From the NCBI GenBank assembly GCA_023213395.1, contig CM041465.1, positions 241,621,741-241,685,740 of the forward strand: a DNA stretch of 64,000 bases, given 5' to 3'. Source of the stretch: Cycas panzhihuaensis. Lineage: Eukaryota; Cycadophyta. The notes below the pieces were generated by a model. The model was not told the origin of the DNA. It ran no database searches and was given only the letters and a program-made list of their open reading frames with translations. Positions 44,196 to 56,828 of the stretch are shown here, one piece after another (position 1 is the stretch's first letter; every line of letters starts with the position of its first letter). Position numbers and translations under genes: made by a program.

Positions 44196-46143
44196 TTATA
44201 GCTTGCTCTATTTTATACTAGGATTTATTTAGATTCTTATTTTGATTATTAATTATATGATGTGATATTTTAATAAATAATTTCATGTGTAATTGTCACT
44301 CCCCCATTACCTATTATATATAGATCTCAATATGCTCATTTGTACGGCATCTCCAAGCTCACTCTAAGGCATGCTTCAATCTTTAATTTTAATTATCTAT
44401 TAAGCTAATGCTTTGTTGAATTGATTTTATCACACCCCTAACTAACATTTTCATATTGCTTGACATCTCACTGCCTTTCTTTGACCTTTTTAAAAATATT
44501 AATTAGCTTTAACTTTTTAAAATTTATAGTTTGATGAGTCATATTCTTAATTATTATTAATTATGATTTTGGCTATTCATCATGATTCTCATATTGCCCC
44601 AAACTACAATTTTCTTGTTAAACCATAATAAAAGGTGTTAAACATGGTTTATTAATACTATTATGCTTTATTAAGAACGTCATAATTTATTAAGAATATT
44701 GTAATTTTAGCTTTTTTTAAATGTAATTTCTAATATCTTTTATAGTTTTTATTGTTTATGTGGGGGGGGGAAATGAATTTTGTTTTTTTCTTACCATGTA
44801 AAAATAGTTTACTATAAAACCCATGATCTAACAACCCATGAGTTTTTTCCAATCATATCCTCTAATTTCCTCTATAAATAGGTCTCTATTTTCAAAGGAA
44901 GATGAGGAGGACATTTAATGCAATGAATTTCTATATATTTTTCTACTTAACTATTGGTGATCTCACTTGCACCTTTGGAGAAATTCATGTAGAGCATGAT
45001 CTATAGCATGACTTGTACACACTTGAACTTTCTATTTTATCTTACCTTAGCTATATCTTCATCTACTTACCTCCTTATTTTCTTGAAATTCTTCACTCTC
45101 CTTATGATTCTACTTTGAACATTTCTTCTCTCTTGATTTTGACTAGTTGGAGCTTTAGTTTGGAGTGTCCTAGAGGTTAATAAGGTATAAATCTAAAGCA
45201 CCTCCCTATTTCATCCTTTAGGTTGGTTTTAAGATGATAAATTTATGAGTTTATTTGAGTTAATTTATTTAGTTATTCATGTGAATTTTAAATTAGTGGT
45301 TAATTTATACTTTGAATTTAAAATTCCAAAGAAAATGAATTAGTTTTTTTTTCTTATTCATGTTTTGTATGATATTTTTTTAGTATGGGGGTTTTATTTA
45401 GAGGATAGGTTCCTCTCAATAAAACTCCTACTCATAACTTATGGAAATGTTTCCTCATGTATCCTAAGTACTAAAGACCTCTCCTTAAAGAGATGAGTGG
45501 TTTTATTAAAATAATTCTAAAGAGAGTCTTAAGCCCTATTCCATAGGGTTGTAAGCTTTCAATCTATTCTCTTCCACCATAACTCACCAAGTGTAGTAAA
45601 AATATTGTTGGAGTTATGATAAGAATCTTGTAGTTTATATTGTTAGTTAAATTATATTATTATATTAATCATAAGAATATTGTACAACAAGCTAAAGTTA
45701 GTTATCTTGCTTGAAGCTTTGCTTGAGTGTGACCTCTTTGAGTGGTTTCTCAAAAAGATGAAAGGTACATAACACTTTGACTCTTCTTTTTTGAAAGCAC
45801 TGCTTAGTCTCTAATTATTTTTCTTATTAATTCTTCTTATTCTTCTTTTTAAATGGTATAAAACCAAAAGGAAAACTAAACTAAAGTGTGAACACCTTGT
45901 ATGTGAATTTGACCACTTGTTTTCATATTTACTTGATGATATAAATGATCTAGTTAGGAAAAGTAATAAATTACTTACATATGGTCTTATTTCTTTTCTA
46001 GTTAACAAATAAAATGAGGAAAGAAATACATGGGCTTACACTAGGATAATAATAAGTATATCATGTGTGCTTAGGATATAGACTTCATCATGATAGTTTA
46101 AATTAAATAGAAAAAGCAAAAGTAAAAGGAAAGAACTTAAATA

Positions 46144-46148
<5 letters not shown>
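44196..46148. other. AT-rich region, possible LTR of E5/E6
   Basis: A TATAAATAGG box at about 44873-44882 after a poly-pyrimidine stretch looks like an LTR promoter, but no matching partner LTR or boundary was found. No coding sequence. Confidence 0.3.
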
Positions 46149-46217
<69 letters not shown>

Positions 46218-46238
46218 GTATGTATGTATGTATGTATG
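46149..46238 (+). repeat. compound microsatellite (CT)n(TG)n(TA)n(GTAT)n
   Basis: Uninterrupted runs in this order over 90 bp. Confidence 0.97.
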
Positions 46239-47299
46239 AGGCAGAATATACTTATCTTCTTTTATTGATTATGTCCTTTATACATAGTCTACGTGTTTGT
46301 TGATTTTATACAATAAAAATTTCATTCTAGTTTATATCTAAGAGTGCGAAATTACTTGCTTCCCCTTAGGATTACATGTCACTCTCTTTGTGGAAGTGTT
46401 CTTAATTAAAAAGGACTTGGCATCCCTGATATACAAGCTTACTCTTCTTTTAGAACAAAGAATTCTCTTCATAAGGTGTATTTGATTGATTTAGGTATGA
46501 CATCCTTAATATAAAATTTCATCCATTTTAAAGATTATTTATTCTATATCATATTCTAAAATCTAGATTTGATGACCTCCTATCACACTTTGGGTTGAGA
46601 GTAATGCTTCTCTTCTTTACTCACCTCTAAGTATTGAAGACTCAATAGAATTGAATACAGGCATCCTTTATCCATCCACCTTCATAGGTGTATCATAATT
46701 AGGTGAGAGAATCCCCACTAATTAACCCTTGATAAGGTCATTAATCTAAGGTTTAATATCTTTCAAGTCTTCTCACTTGTCAGTCCTACCAGTCTATAGT
46801 TATCATGACGTAGTATTTTCCTTTATGGTTGGGTAGGGGTCTAGGTAAGATCATACCTCTGGGAGGGTAGGGATGATTAGCTTATAAGGAACCTAGGGTG
46901 ACATCTTTTAGGGTAAGGAATTGATGATCCTACCACTTATTAAGAGTTCTTGTATGCTTGTCTATATCCTTAGGGGGAATTGGTTAAGATTATTTGCTCT
47001 TTATTTCTTTTGTTTTATTTTTACTTTAGTTAAATATTTAGATCCATAATTTATTATTAGATAATTAGAATCTATATGATTGAATACCCTAGGAAGACGT
47101 CTCTCATTTAGTTGAGAGGGAGTCATAGGAATATTAAGTTAATTCCCCTTTCTTACATTATGAGGGATCTCTCTTTGTCTATGAGTTTTTAGAGAGTATC
47201 TACCTTAATAGAACCATTCTTCTTGACTATGTTATGCAGTTTCCAAAGCTTCATAATTGCTCATTCATTCTTCCACATCATTGGAGTTTTCCATTAATA
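46239..47299. other. AT-rich, perhaps decayed LTR/leader of E7
   Basis: A GGGAGGGTAGGG stretch near 46860 recalls LTR-D at ~37741. Otherwise similarity to the array family is too weak to use. Confidence 0.25.
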
Positions 47300-48334
47300 T
47301 ACATCTACCTAGTTTAATTTACTTCACTACTTCATTCTATTGAGTGCCCTTCACACTTTCCATCATTCCTACATCCTAATTATTTCATGGATCATTTATA
47401 CATCTAACTTAGGTGATCTAGAAGGATTTAAGGCCTTCCCTCTAAAGACTCTTCATTGCCTTCCCAAGCCTCTACCTTTGCCTTCTAAGAGGGTTATGAG
47501 ACCTCTATTATAGCCCTATATCCTACCTTATATGTATCCTAATGAATAACTTAGAACCCATTTGGGTATTTAGACAATCCTCTCATATATGAGATCCTTA
47601 GTGGAGAATAAAATGAACTAGTTGAAGATGTATCTATGATAAATAGTTCTATGTTATAAGATAACCCTTACATAGATTATCAAAGTCTTATTTCTTAAGA
47701 TTACCAAGGAATCTCTATATTCATTCCTCCTTTATACTCTACACATCCCTTGAGTAGACTCCAAATCTAGTCACTTTAACTCATACTTGCTCATACATCA
47801 CTACCCAAGAGTAAGAAGGACACATGCATCCTATACACTCATCATTCTTATGTATCAATCTTGATGATTATATCAAAGTCCCTTTCATTAGTTATACTTT
47901 TATTCAACAATTTACTCCTCCATTATAGACTTCTTAAATAATATTTGAATAAGGGCCTATGCCTACCTATCATTAGGCATGGCAAATGGCCTCTTATTTG
48001 CATCCTCCCATCCCTCCTTCATTTAGTGGTGCCATCCCATTTGTTGGATAAGTTATCTTAATAAAGGTAATTTTTCCTCCACATTGTATAGGCATGAGTT
48101 CCATCCACATAACCCCCTTTCATTCAACAACCTCCACTCACGAAATCTTCACAAGTATATTATGGGTCTCTTATTCATCAACATCAACCACCTAGATCTA
48201 ATGTACTCTAACGGGTTTTACATGTACATACCACTTAATTATGGAAAAATTCTACATTCTATTACAGACTAGTACCTACTTATACTCAACAAGGATACTC
48301 AAATTGGATTGTGGAATATGTTCCATATGTTCCT
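47300..48334 (+). pseudogene. E7 left half: very old gag N-terminal/proline-rich region
   Basis: Just before the E8 insertion the text FYMYIPLNYG (~48220-48245) matches the SFYIPLSYTSQP stretch of E4 gag, preceded by Pro/Ser/His-rich sequence as in the gag of the array. The capsid part continues at 59880 on the other side of E8, in the same orientation. Heavily decayed; the left limit is a guess. Confidence 0.45.
48330..48334. repeat. target-site duplication of E8 (left)
   Basis: TTCCT, repeated at 59613-59617. Confidence 0.9.
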
Positions 48335-48614
48335 TGTTAGGATTAGTAATATAACAAGCATATCAAACCCTAATGGTGAGCAACAAAAAGATGAAGTATG
48401 CACATAATAGACACCATGTTGGAGAATTGGCCAAAACTCAATTATAAACAAATAAGAGTACATACTTATAGTACAACCTCACCACTAGAGAAAGAACCTT
48501 ATTGGACTACTTAGAGGTGGCACACATATCAAGGTGCCCCACAACTCTAATATAGAATACAAAAGATAGAGAGAGTTTACATAGGGCTAATGGAATTAAG
48601 TATTACACCCAACA
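48335..48614 (-). repeat. E8 3' LTR
   Basis: 280 bp, plus-strand ends TGTTAG...CCAACA. 9 substitutions and no indels against 59333-59612. Confidence 0.93.
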
Positions 48615-48624
48615 TTCCCCCTTA
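48615..48624 (-). promoter_or_regulatory. E8 polypurine tract
   Basis: On the minus strand ATAAGGGGGAA lies directly against the 3' LTR. Confidence 0.7.
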
Positions 48625-48671
48625 TAATAGTCAATTACATAAATGTCATCACTTCAATGATAAGCTCAAGT

Positions 48672-49240
48672 ATCCAAAAAGCTGCTGGATCATAATCACT
48701 GCTGCATAGAATAAGAAAGCTGCTGAAGTCCATATGAAGTAGAGTCCATCTACCAGAATGCATGGGTTATCGGTACCACGCAACCGATTAGGTAAGAACT
48801 TTCTCTGTATACATGGATCAATCAGGAGCTAGCAAGAGTAGCTATATAGGGTCCCACCCCTTGCTCATATGGGAGTGTAAGCAGAAAAATATATATATAA
48901 GAAGCACATGGAACATGGCACATGACAAGAGTCTCCAAAAGTCTGCTGGATCATAAATGCTGCTGGATCATAAACACTGCTAGATCATAAACACTGCTAC
49001 ACTGAATAAGAAAGCTGTTGAAGTCTATATGAAGTGGAGTCCATCTACTGGAATGCATGGGTTATCATCCGCTGCAACCGCTAGTTGGGTAGGAACTCCC
49101 TTTGTATACATGGAGCAATCAGGAGCTGGTAAGAGTAGTTGTATAAGGTCCCACCCCTTGCTCATATGGGAGTGCAAGTAGGAAAATATATATGTATAAA
49201 GCACATGGCAGATAGCACATGGCAGGCAAGAGTAGCTTCT
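48672..49240. repeat. two tandem ~265-300 bp repeats in E8 3' region
   Basis: Unit 1 about 48672-48935, unit 2 about 48936-49240. Both contain CTGCTGGATCAT, GAATGCATGGGTTATC and CCCACCCCTTGCTCATATGG. Unit 2 has the CTGC-GGATCATAAA motif three times (48943-49000). Confidence 0.85.
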
Positions 49241-50147
49241 AAAAATGTGTCCTACCTCTTGCTCAATAGGACTAGCACTTCTTCGGCATCTAATAACCGG
49301 AAATACAATGGCACTATGGCCTTAAACATGCCACATGGGCTAAAAAGATGCCTCATTGGGCTAACAACTTGCCACCATGGGCAAAAATAAACATCATTAG
49401 AAATTTTTATATGATGCCTCATTGGGCTAACAACTTGCCATCATGGGCAAAAAATAATAACCAGCATTAAATTTTTCATATGACTGAAAATGATATGTGA
49501 CTTGTGTAGCACATGTGACTCTCTCTCATAGATGAAGTACAATATGATCACAATGGGTTCTTTAAGATCTAAAAAGAAGTCCATAGTACATGTCATCCCC
49601 TCTATTCAGGGTACATTATATCAAGAAGCCTTGAAAATGTAATATGTGCCTGAAGAAACTAAGAAAAAATTAAGAAAAATAGGAACTTATGACTTTGAAC
49701 TTAAAATCTCCATAAAAACAGCTCCAAAATATGTCAAATGAAAGGTCTCCCTGTTACGAATCCAACGCAATAGACAAAATTGAAATCGGACCTCCCAATC
49801 TCAAGATACAGTCAAAAATGTGACAAGTACTCCTTAGTAATGCTGAAAAAGGATGAAATCGAGATTAGCCCCCTTCATAAGCTGATAGCAGGTCATATAA
49901 ACCCACCATGTGACCGGGGCTAAAGTGATAAGGGGCTAGATGGTCTTCAAAACACTATATAATATGGTTTAATCAAATTTTTAAAACAAAAAAAAATAAA
50001 CCCTTTTTATAATAAGTCGTGTCTGCCAAATCATACGCCCAAAACCAATTTATAATAAAATTTATAAAACCCTAATTAGGGTTATGCCCAAAAGAGATGA
50101 TTCTACTATCGCCATTGAGTGCAGGTCTCCATGAATAGAGAGTCAAG
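49241..50147. other. E8 internal region without a recognised gene
   Basis: Two copies of GATGCCTCATTGGGCTAACA near 49350 and 49415. Otherwise AT-rich, with no domain on either strand. Confidence 0.5.
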
Positions 50148-50617
50148 GTTGTAGGATGGGTGCTGGAAACTTTTATCTTCTTCCCAGGCCTACCTTCTGC
50201 AGTGCCCTCTGCATGTTTTGCATGGCAGGAACCACAAGGGATGACACATTGATTACGCTCTCTGTCACCTCTGCGCCCATGGTCACATACGTTATCTTGG
50301 CCACCGGGTAGTATGGCAATATGCTGTTGTTCACCCAGGCGTGGGCTGGCATCGGGAAAAGCCTAGTAAATTCGCATTGGGGATTCCCACCATGACCTCA
50401 ATGCCTGTGCCTACAAATGTTTGGATCACCTGCACATTGGAGTCGTAGATCCTTACGTTCTTTATTGACTGTGATTTCATGAATTGGGCCACTCTCTCTG
50501 GTGTTGGAAGATCATCCCCTTCCCTCCCATAGCACACTCCCACTGCACTTCCCCACTCAGCACTAAATAACATCTAAACATCACTGCCAGTGTTACCCAC
50601 GATACCACCTCCTCCAT
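50148..50617 (-). pseudogene. GH17 beta-1,3-glucanase, N-terminal fragment inside E8
   Basis: Plant glucan endo-1,3-beta-glucosidase, normally secreted and hydrolysing callose-type glucans. Minus strand from ATG at 50615-50617: a hydrophobic signal-peptide-like start (MEEVVSWVTLAVMF), then after a frameshift near 50550 GVCYGREGDDLPTPERVAQF, NVRIYDSNVQVIQTFVGTG, IEVMVGIPNANL. A second frameshift near 50345 leads to AWVNNSILPYYPVAKITYV and the acid/base region TMGAEV, where the family has (V)GNE(V), so Asn is lost but the Glu remains. It ends around KKIKVSSTHP at ~50150, roughly the middle of a GH17 domain. No intron is evident in this stretch. Confidence 0.82.
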
Positions 50618-50645
50618 TAAATCCCCTGCTGCTCTGCTTCCTCTT

Positions 50646-50950
50646 CTTCTCTCATCCACTCCCTGTCACGACAATGCCAAGCATCCTAAAGTTAAGGGAT
50701 ATAAGGGAAAAGAAGATTGCATCAATCTGTGCATCAAACATGTTGGAATACACCAGCCCTGTGTTAGGATTTATCACCGACTGGCTTCTCCTGAATAATG
50801 CATAGTCCAAGGAAACCTTGCCAGGAGAATCTCTGTAGGTATAGTATGGGTAGACATCCACCATGAAGGGAGACTGTGTCTAAGCCAGAAAATCCAGCAT
50901 GGGCTTCAGATAGAAGGCATAACTGCTATTGAATGCCCTTATCGAGGGCG
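50646..50950 (-). pseudogene. GH17 beta-1,3-glucanase, C-terminal fragment inside E8
   Basis: Minus strand: AFFPPSIRAFNSSYAFYLKP, MLDFLA, a stop, TQSPFMVDVYPYYTYRDSPG, KVSLDYALFRRSQSVINPNT, MFDAQIDAIFFSL and finally IVVTGSGW. The last motif is the nucleophile box, VTESGW in active enzymes, so the catalytic Glu is Gly here. In transcription order this C-terminal piece lies upstream of the N-terminal piece, with about 30 bp between them: a permuted arrangement. The central part of the protein between the two pieces is missing. Confidence 0.82.
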
Positions 50951-51595
50951 GAAAGAAAGCAGCCAAAGAACCAGGCCAATGCCAAGGAAGTTGTATCTTT
51001 GTCAGCCAACAAAATCCACCACAGAGGTTTGATGAAAAGAGAACCCCTCAGATCGATCCCATGACACTCAGAATGCACGATGAATAAAATGAAGCAGTTA
51101 GAGTAGATCAGTCTTCTTCTTTTCAGATTTGGCAATGGCTACGTACCAACAACATATGTGGCGGATTTTTTTTCCCCTTTTTTTTTTTTTTTTGGAAAAA
51201 TGCATAAGAATATAGGCCAGATTTGAAGGCCTTAAATACAAAATTTTTGAACATAAGAAAAGTACATATCAACAAAAATATATGTATAACCTGTAAATCT
51301 TTTAAAATTGGAGTCTCTTCTAACTTCTGGATAGCGAGAAGCACTCTCTCAACTACTGTTAATAGTTCCTGTAGCACTCTATCCACTGACATGCGAAGGA
51401 AGCAATTAAATAGGAATTGGATCTGCACAAAGAATATGGTGGACTTTCACCTGCATGCAATATTATTGTGATGCCACATGTAGAGAAAATGTCCACCCAA
51501 GCAGCTTTAACAGGTTTCAAATAGCTACAAGGTTTCAAAAGTGGGCTTGAAACAGCCTCTCATCAACACCAAAATAGCCCTTCAAAACTTGATAT
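50951..51595. other. E8 internal region, includes a 16-nt T-run
   Basis: T-run at 51178-51193 (poly-A on the element's sense strand). The minus frame 51123-51428 has no recognisable domain. Confidence 0.5.
51591..51595. repeat. target-site duplication of E9 (left)
   Basis: GATAT, repeated at 59152-59156. Confidence 0.9.
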
Positions 51596-51893
51596 TGAAA
51601 AGAGTGGATCTATCCTTCATCTCCATGCACTAAACACAAAGGCAAACATGGGAGCAAGAGAGACTTGAGAGAAAGAAAGTAGCTCTCACAAAATGGGGAG
51701 GTAAAGAATGAATCTCCTCCATTGAGCTTTACTTTTATATTGAGAGAGGGAGCATTTGAGTTAGGTGAAATGAAATTATACATAATGCACATGAAAGTGC
51801 ATTTCACTTAAGTGATCTAATTTAAAGTTCACTTAAGACCCTTTTTTGAAATAATCAACTAATGTAATGACCTTATGTCATTAACCCTTTTCA
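51596..51893 (-). repeat. E9 3' LTR
   Basis: 298 bp, ends TGAAAAG...CTTTTCA. 7 substitutions against 58854-59151. Confidence 0.95.
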
Positions 51894-51904
51894 ATCTCCC
51901 CCTT
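51894..51904 (-). promoter_or_regulatory. E9 polypurine tract
   Basis: Minus strand AAGGGGGAGAT next to the 3' LTR. Confidence 0.75.
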
Positions 51905-52352
51905 AATGGTAGAAGGTCATTTCATTCTATTTTATTCTATCTTATGAGGTCTTCATTTGAGCCTCTTACAAAGCAAACTAGTATGATACTTTTGTGGAAA
52001 CCCTCATGGGGAAGAAAACCCACAAATTTTCTAATCTACTAACTTTGGCTCGAGCGACTCTTTAAATGTAGCGGATAGCCAATCGGTACAATAAATTTTG
52101 TAGCTGAAATCTCGAGTCTCCATATACCATTTGGTCATCCCCATGCCCTTTCGTGTTTTCACAGTTCCGATTTTCCAAAATGATACAACCCTTATCCTTT
52201 CCATACATGGGGTTTTCACGAATGGGATAGGCGAGACTTACTCTTGTCCTTTCACGCCCACAAGGGGTTTTCACGAATGAGACAGAGTATGATGGTCCTA
52301 TTGTTATCTCCTTCAATCAGTCAGAGATGGAGGCCCTAAGGCTGAGTTACTT
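51905..52352 (-). other. E9 3' untranslated region
   Basis: No domain. GGGGTTTTCACGAATG occurs twice, at about 52209 and 52264. Confidence 0.6.
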
Positions 52353-53760
52353 TCAGAACTGTTCAAACTTCACCCTCTTCAGTGGTTTGGTGAAGATATC
52401 AGCCACTTGATCTGCTGTGGGGCAGTACTCCAATTGAATTGTGCCATCATGAACTAGTTCTCTAATCCTGTGGACTTTTGTACTTATATGTTTGGTACGA
52501 TCATGAAATATAGGATTTTTAGCCATCTGGATTGTAGATTGATTATCTACATGTAAGTTAGTAGAACTTGTTTGGGTGGCATTTAATGTATTCAACAATT
52601 TTCTAAGCCATATCACCTCCTTGCTTGTCTCAGAAGCGTGATGTACTCGGCTTGAGTTAGTGCAACTATCTTTTCTAATGCGGATCTCCATGATGTTGGT
52701 GCTGTTCCAAGAAATGTTACGTGCACGTAGATCTTCTGTGTCTTTATCTCGTGAAAGTGCGAGTGCATGTATGCATAAAGTTTAAATTCTGCATTGGGTT
52801 CATACAACAGACCATATTTGCTAGTCGTCTTTAGGTACCTCAACACTCGTATTGCAGCTTGCCAATGATTCTGCTTAGGATTTGTCATGAATCTTGCAAG
52901 AATACCAACAGAGTGTGCAATATCTGGCCTTGTGTTGGTAGTATAGATGAGACTACCTACAAGTTGCCTATAGAGTGTTGCGTCTGCCTCCCTATTGTCA
53001 CCATCAACTGAGAGCTTAATATTAGGCTCCATAGGTGTATCCACTCGTCGAGCACCTTCCAAGCGAAACTTTGTCAGAAGATCGTTGATATATTTTTCTT
53101 GGGAGAGAAATATTTTGCCATCCTTTCAAGTTACTTCAATTCCCAAGTAATATTTCATCAACCCGAGGTCAGACAATTCAAAAGTTTTAGCAAGGTCCTT
53201 CTTCAATTTGGTGATTACACATTCACTATTCCCGTTATGAGCATGTCATCCACAAAGATTAAGAGGTAAGTGACTTTATCATTTTAGCGCTTGATGAATA
53301 ATGTTGCATCAATATCTTGATAGTCACAAACCTCATATCAAAGTTGCCTCATTCTTTCAGACAACTTGGTAAACCAAGCATGAGGGGCTTGCTTTAGGCC
53401 GTCTGAGGACTTTTGAGCCTACAAACTTTATGCTCCCGATCAATCTCGTATCCTACGGTGAGCCATGTAAATTTCTTCTTTAAGGTCCCCATTGAGAAAT
53501 GTGGTCTTAACATCGAGTTGGTGGATTTTCTAACCCTGTTGAGCAGCCAAGGCTATTAGAGTTCTGATTGTAGGCCACTTGGTTGTAGGAGAAAAGATTT
53601 CAGTGTAGTCAATGCCTTCCCTTTGCGTGAATCCTTTTGCTACCAACCTCGCCTTGTGTTTTTCTAGGGTTCCATCTAATCTATACTTGTTTTTGAACAC
53701 CCATTTATTTTGAACTACCTTTCTTCCGAGTGGTAGATCAACAAGCTCCCATGTCCGCTC
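52353..53760 (-). pseudogene. E9 reverse transcriptase and RNase H (copia)
   Basis: On the minus strand RT traces run from about 53750 ([53 protein letters not shown]) to the active box IFVDDMLI near 53250. A block DTPMEPNIKLSVDG, LYRQLVGSLIYTTNTRPDIA is in frame 53062-52613. RNase H follows with LTQAEYITL, EVIWLRKLL, LHVDNQSTIQMAKNP, HISTKVHRIRELV and ADIFTKPL near 52380. Multiple stops and frame changes. Confidence 0.9.
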
Positions 53761-55500
53761 TTAATAAGAGATTGATACTCTTCGTTCATGGCATTTCTCC
53801 AAGCCGCATGCTTCTGACTTCTTGATGCGTTAGGGGCTCTTCATTAAGAGCAAGATGCAGTTCTATTGGTTCAAGCTCAACAGAAAATGATTCATGTACC
53901 CTTGCTCTATGGGCACTTCTAGTGCCAGTTTTGCCTACCTCATCCAGTCGCATGTCCTTGTGTAGCTGGTAGACTTCACGAAAATCTTGAATTGGGAATG
54001 AGGTTTTCATTTCCACAACCTCTTGATCTTCGTTTTGATCATGAAAAGGATCATGTGAAATATTTGGCATGGAGGAAGTTGGCGATCTTTGGAGAAGATG
54101 GGCCACCCGGATGTTGGAGAAGATGATCCTTCCGCTATGGCTTTGCCTTTGTCAACTTGGTTGTTCACAAATGATGGTCTTTGGATGTGTACACATTGGA
54201 TTTGAGTCCTGACGCTTGTATCCTCCGAGGCTCTATTGTCAGATTCCAAGATTTTAAGCAACTGTTCAAAGATCTCCCCTAAATTTTGGAATCGGACATC
54301 AAATTCAGTAGCATCATTAAATCGGTATGAAGGCGTCTTGGAGTCAAGTCTGAGTAATTGATCTTCAGTCTCTGCAAAGATAACATCTCTAGTGATGATG
54401 ATTTTGCGCTCTAAAGGTATAAAAACCTTGTATCCCTTTTTGTCCATAGGGTATCCGACAAAGATGCCTTTGATGGCTCTATCTTGGAGCTTATTTCTAT
54501 GTTCCTGTAAAATATGAGCATAACAAGTAGAGCCAAAAATTAAAGTCTTGAGATAGAGGGGGTTTGTCCATACCACATTTCATGTGGAGAGGGGCTGAGC
54601 TTGGAGGGACTAATAGTGTTGATGCAATACATAGCAGTCCAGATAGCCTCAGCCAAAGATAGATAGGAACATTCTTATATACCAAAGATAAGACGAGCCA
54701 TATTCATGATGGTCTGTTCATACACTCGGCAACTCCATTTTCTTTGGGGTGTACACTGTGATGGTCGATGTTTGATTCCACGTTGGCGTAGGTACGATTC
54801 AAACTCATTGGATGTGTACTCGCCACCATTATCGATCCCGAGTATTTTGATCTTGAATCCAAATTCATTTTCCACGGGCCTTGAAAGCTTGAAACATAGA
54901 AAAGCTTCATCTTTCTTTGCAAGAAAAGCAACCCATACTTTCTTGGTAAAATCATCAATGAAAGTAATATAGTACCATACATTTGATAGAAGGGATGGGC
55001 ATAGGACCGCATATATCCGAGTGTACAAGGCTGCAAAGGTTGGGTAGATTTCCACCGACTACGAGGAAAGGGTTGTCTTTGAGATTTAGCAATAATACAT
55101 GCTTCACATTTAAAGGGCTTGGAGGGAACTTAGGCAAACCAGAAGAGTGTCTTGTAGTTCTCTTAAATGATCAATTTTGATATGGCCCATATGAGCATGC
55201 CATAGAGCTTGGGACAACTTTTGAGGAGTCGGGGTTGTGGTAAAATAAATTCATCATCAACATAGTTGGCTTGAGAGGATGGTGAGCGGTTAGGCGAAAA
55301 AGTTTGCCATCAATAATTAGGTCATAACCACGGCATTTGAAGGAGGGTGAATGACAGAGAGTTTGATTGTTTGCAGTTACACTCAGATCAAATCCACGAG
55401 AGACAAGGGTGGACAGGGAGAGAAGATTCTGCTTCAGAGCAGGAATATATAAAACATCAACAAGTGTAAAATCTGGAAGGCCTAGGAGTTTGGGCAAAAG
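53761..55500 (-). pseudogene. E9 integrase (copia) with pre-integrase region
   Basis: Pre-integrase segment in 55497-55171 (LYIPALKQNLLSLSTLVSRG). The zinc finger continues to CEACIIAKSQRQPF near 55110. Core: FIDDFTKKVWV (first Asp), ILGIDNGGEYTSNEF (second Asp) and a GVxE-type box, in frames 55055-54675 and 55036-54704. The C-terminal part with FGSTCYAHILQEHRNKLQDR, GIFVGYPMDKKGYKVF is in 54576-54007, followed by an acidic linker toward RT. Frameshifts near 55040, 54770 and 54560. Confidence 0.88.
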
Positions 55501-56828
55501 CTGTCCAAGTCCTTCAACTGGCTAAGATGATTTATCAGCCATGTGTACAACACCACGAACTTCAGAGTCAAAATCTTGAAAGAACTGGCGATGACAAGTC
55601 ATGTGTTGTGTTGCTCCAGTATCCATGATCCACGATGAAGTATTTGAGGTAGCACTATTTGCAACTCCAAGTGGTGAAGGTAAAAGTGAATAAGCATATC
55701 CACAATGAGCCTCAATATACTTAGTGGATCTATCAACAACATTTGATGAAGTGGTCCCAATTCTTTGAAGGTGTGCATGAGCAAATTGCGTTCTACCAAA
55801 AGCATCTTCAAAAGAAGTATTATCAACATTATGTGCACCATGGCACTGTTGATAACTTGGTAGTTTGTTGGTGGCAGTTCTACAATTTTTGGCAAAATGT
55901 CCTCTTCTATTACACCTTTGGCACACGATTGTTTGATTTCCGGTCCAAGTATTAGACTGGCTGGATTGTCTCTGATTACTGGATCTAGGTCCAGGTTGAT
56001 TATTTTGCCCTTGGCCTTGAGACTATTTTTGTTGGAATTGAGGAGCCTGTTGACTAAGAGGACGTTGTCCTTGTTGTCTACCTCTTCCTCTTCCACGGGA
56101 ATTGCCACCTCTACGAGAGTATTGACCTTGATTTTTGGTGTAACAAAGATCTTCTTCCACTTCAAAAGCAACATCAATTGGATCTGATGTAGTGGCAAAG
56201 TTGGTATCAAAGGTCTTATCAAATTTAATGAACTTATCAGCAAGATCCTCAAAGTTGAGGGTCTTTAAAGTTTCACTGGATTGAAGACTCCCCAATAGAT
56301 TTTTATAATCTGGGATATGGAGACATGACTGAATCAAGAAAGCCCATGTAATGCATTGAGTTTTAAAATCTTTATCAATGGCTTGCTTGATTGGACAAAG
56401 GAGATTGATTATCTCACTTGCATGTTCTTTTTGCATTTTCAATTTGTTCATCTTCAGCACTAAGTGAACAAATTCTAAGTCTGATTTAGTGTCAAAGTTC
56501 TTCTTAAGAACTTCAAGAACTTTCCATCTTTGTATCATGTACTTCATCAATGAGATTATGCAGGAATAATCGGTGACAAGCGATCCCCGCGGATTTTATC
56601 ATCATCAAGTTCCCATTGGCGTTTAGCTATAGCTTCAGTGGGAGCAGTTGGAGCACCTCCTGCTGAAGTAGTTGTGGTAGCTGTAGCTACAACAGGTGGT
56701 GTCGGTTGTAAGTGATCTCTCCATAGACCTTCATACTTTGCAGCATTTCTGACACCAGTGAACCACATGTCCCAATTTTCTTTCCCTTTTAGAATGTAGT
56801 TCACATTTTGCTTGAATTGTGAAGACAT
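55501..56828 (-). pseudogene. E9 gag and protease (copia)
   Basis: Start at ATG 56826-56828 (MSSQFKQNVNYILKGKENWD). A frame change near 56555 leads to the helical gag part in 56550-56023 (LVHLVLKMNKLKM-like text, FEDLADKFIKFDKTF) and an RGG-rich tract (RRGGNSRGRGRG). The zinc knuckle CQRCNRRGHFAKNC is at about 55923-55882. The protease motif WIMDTGATQHM follows, with the catalytic Asp codon at about 55621-55623. Confidence 0.9.

Noticed and set aside
50590-50805. Plus-strand frame over the GH17 fragments
   Set aside because: The minus strand gives clear GH17 motifs; the plus frame is a shadow.
51123-51428. Possible upstream extension of the GH17 gene
   Set aside because: No GH17 motif, and it crosses a poly-T run encoding a Lys tract.
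52207-52285. Short direct repeats resembling a CRISPR array
   Set aside because: Only two units inside the E9 3' UTR of a plant retroelement.
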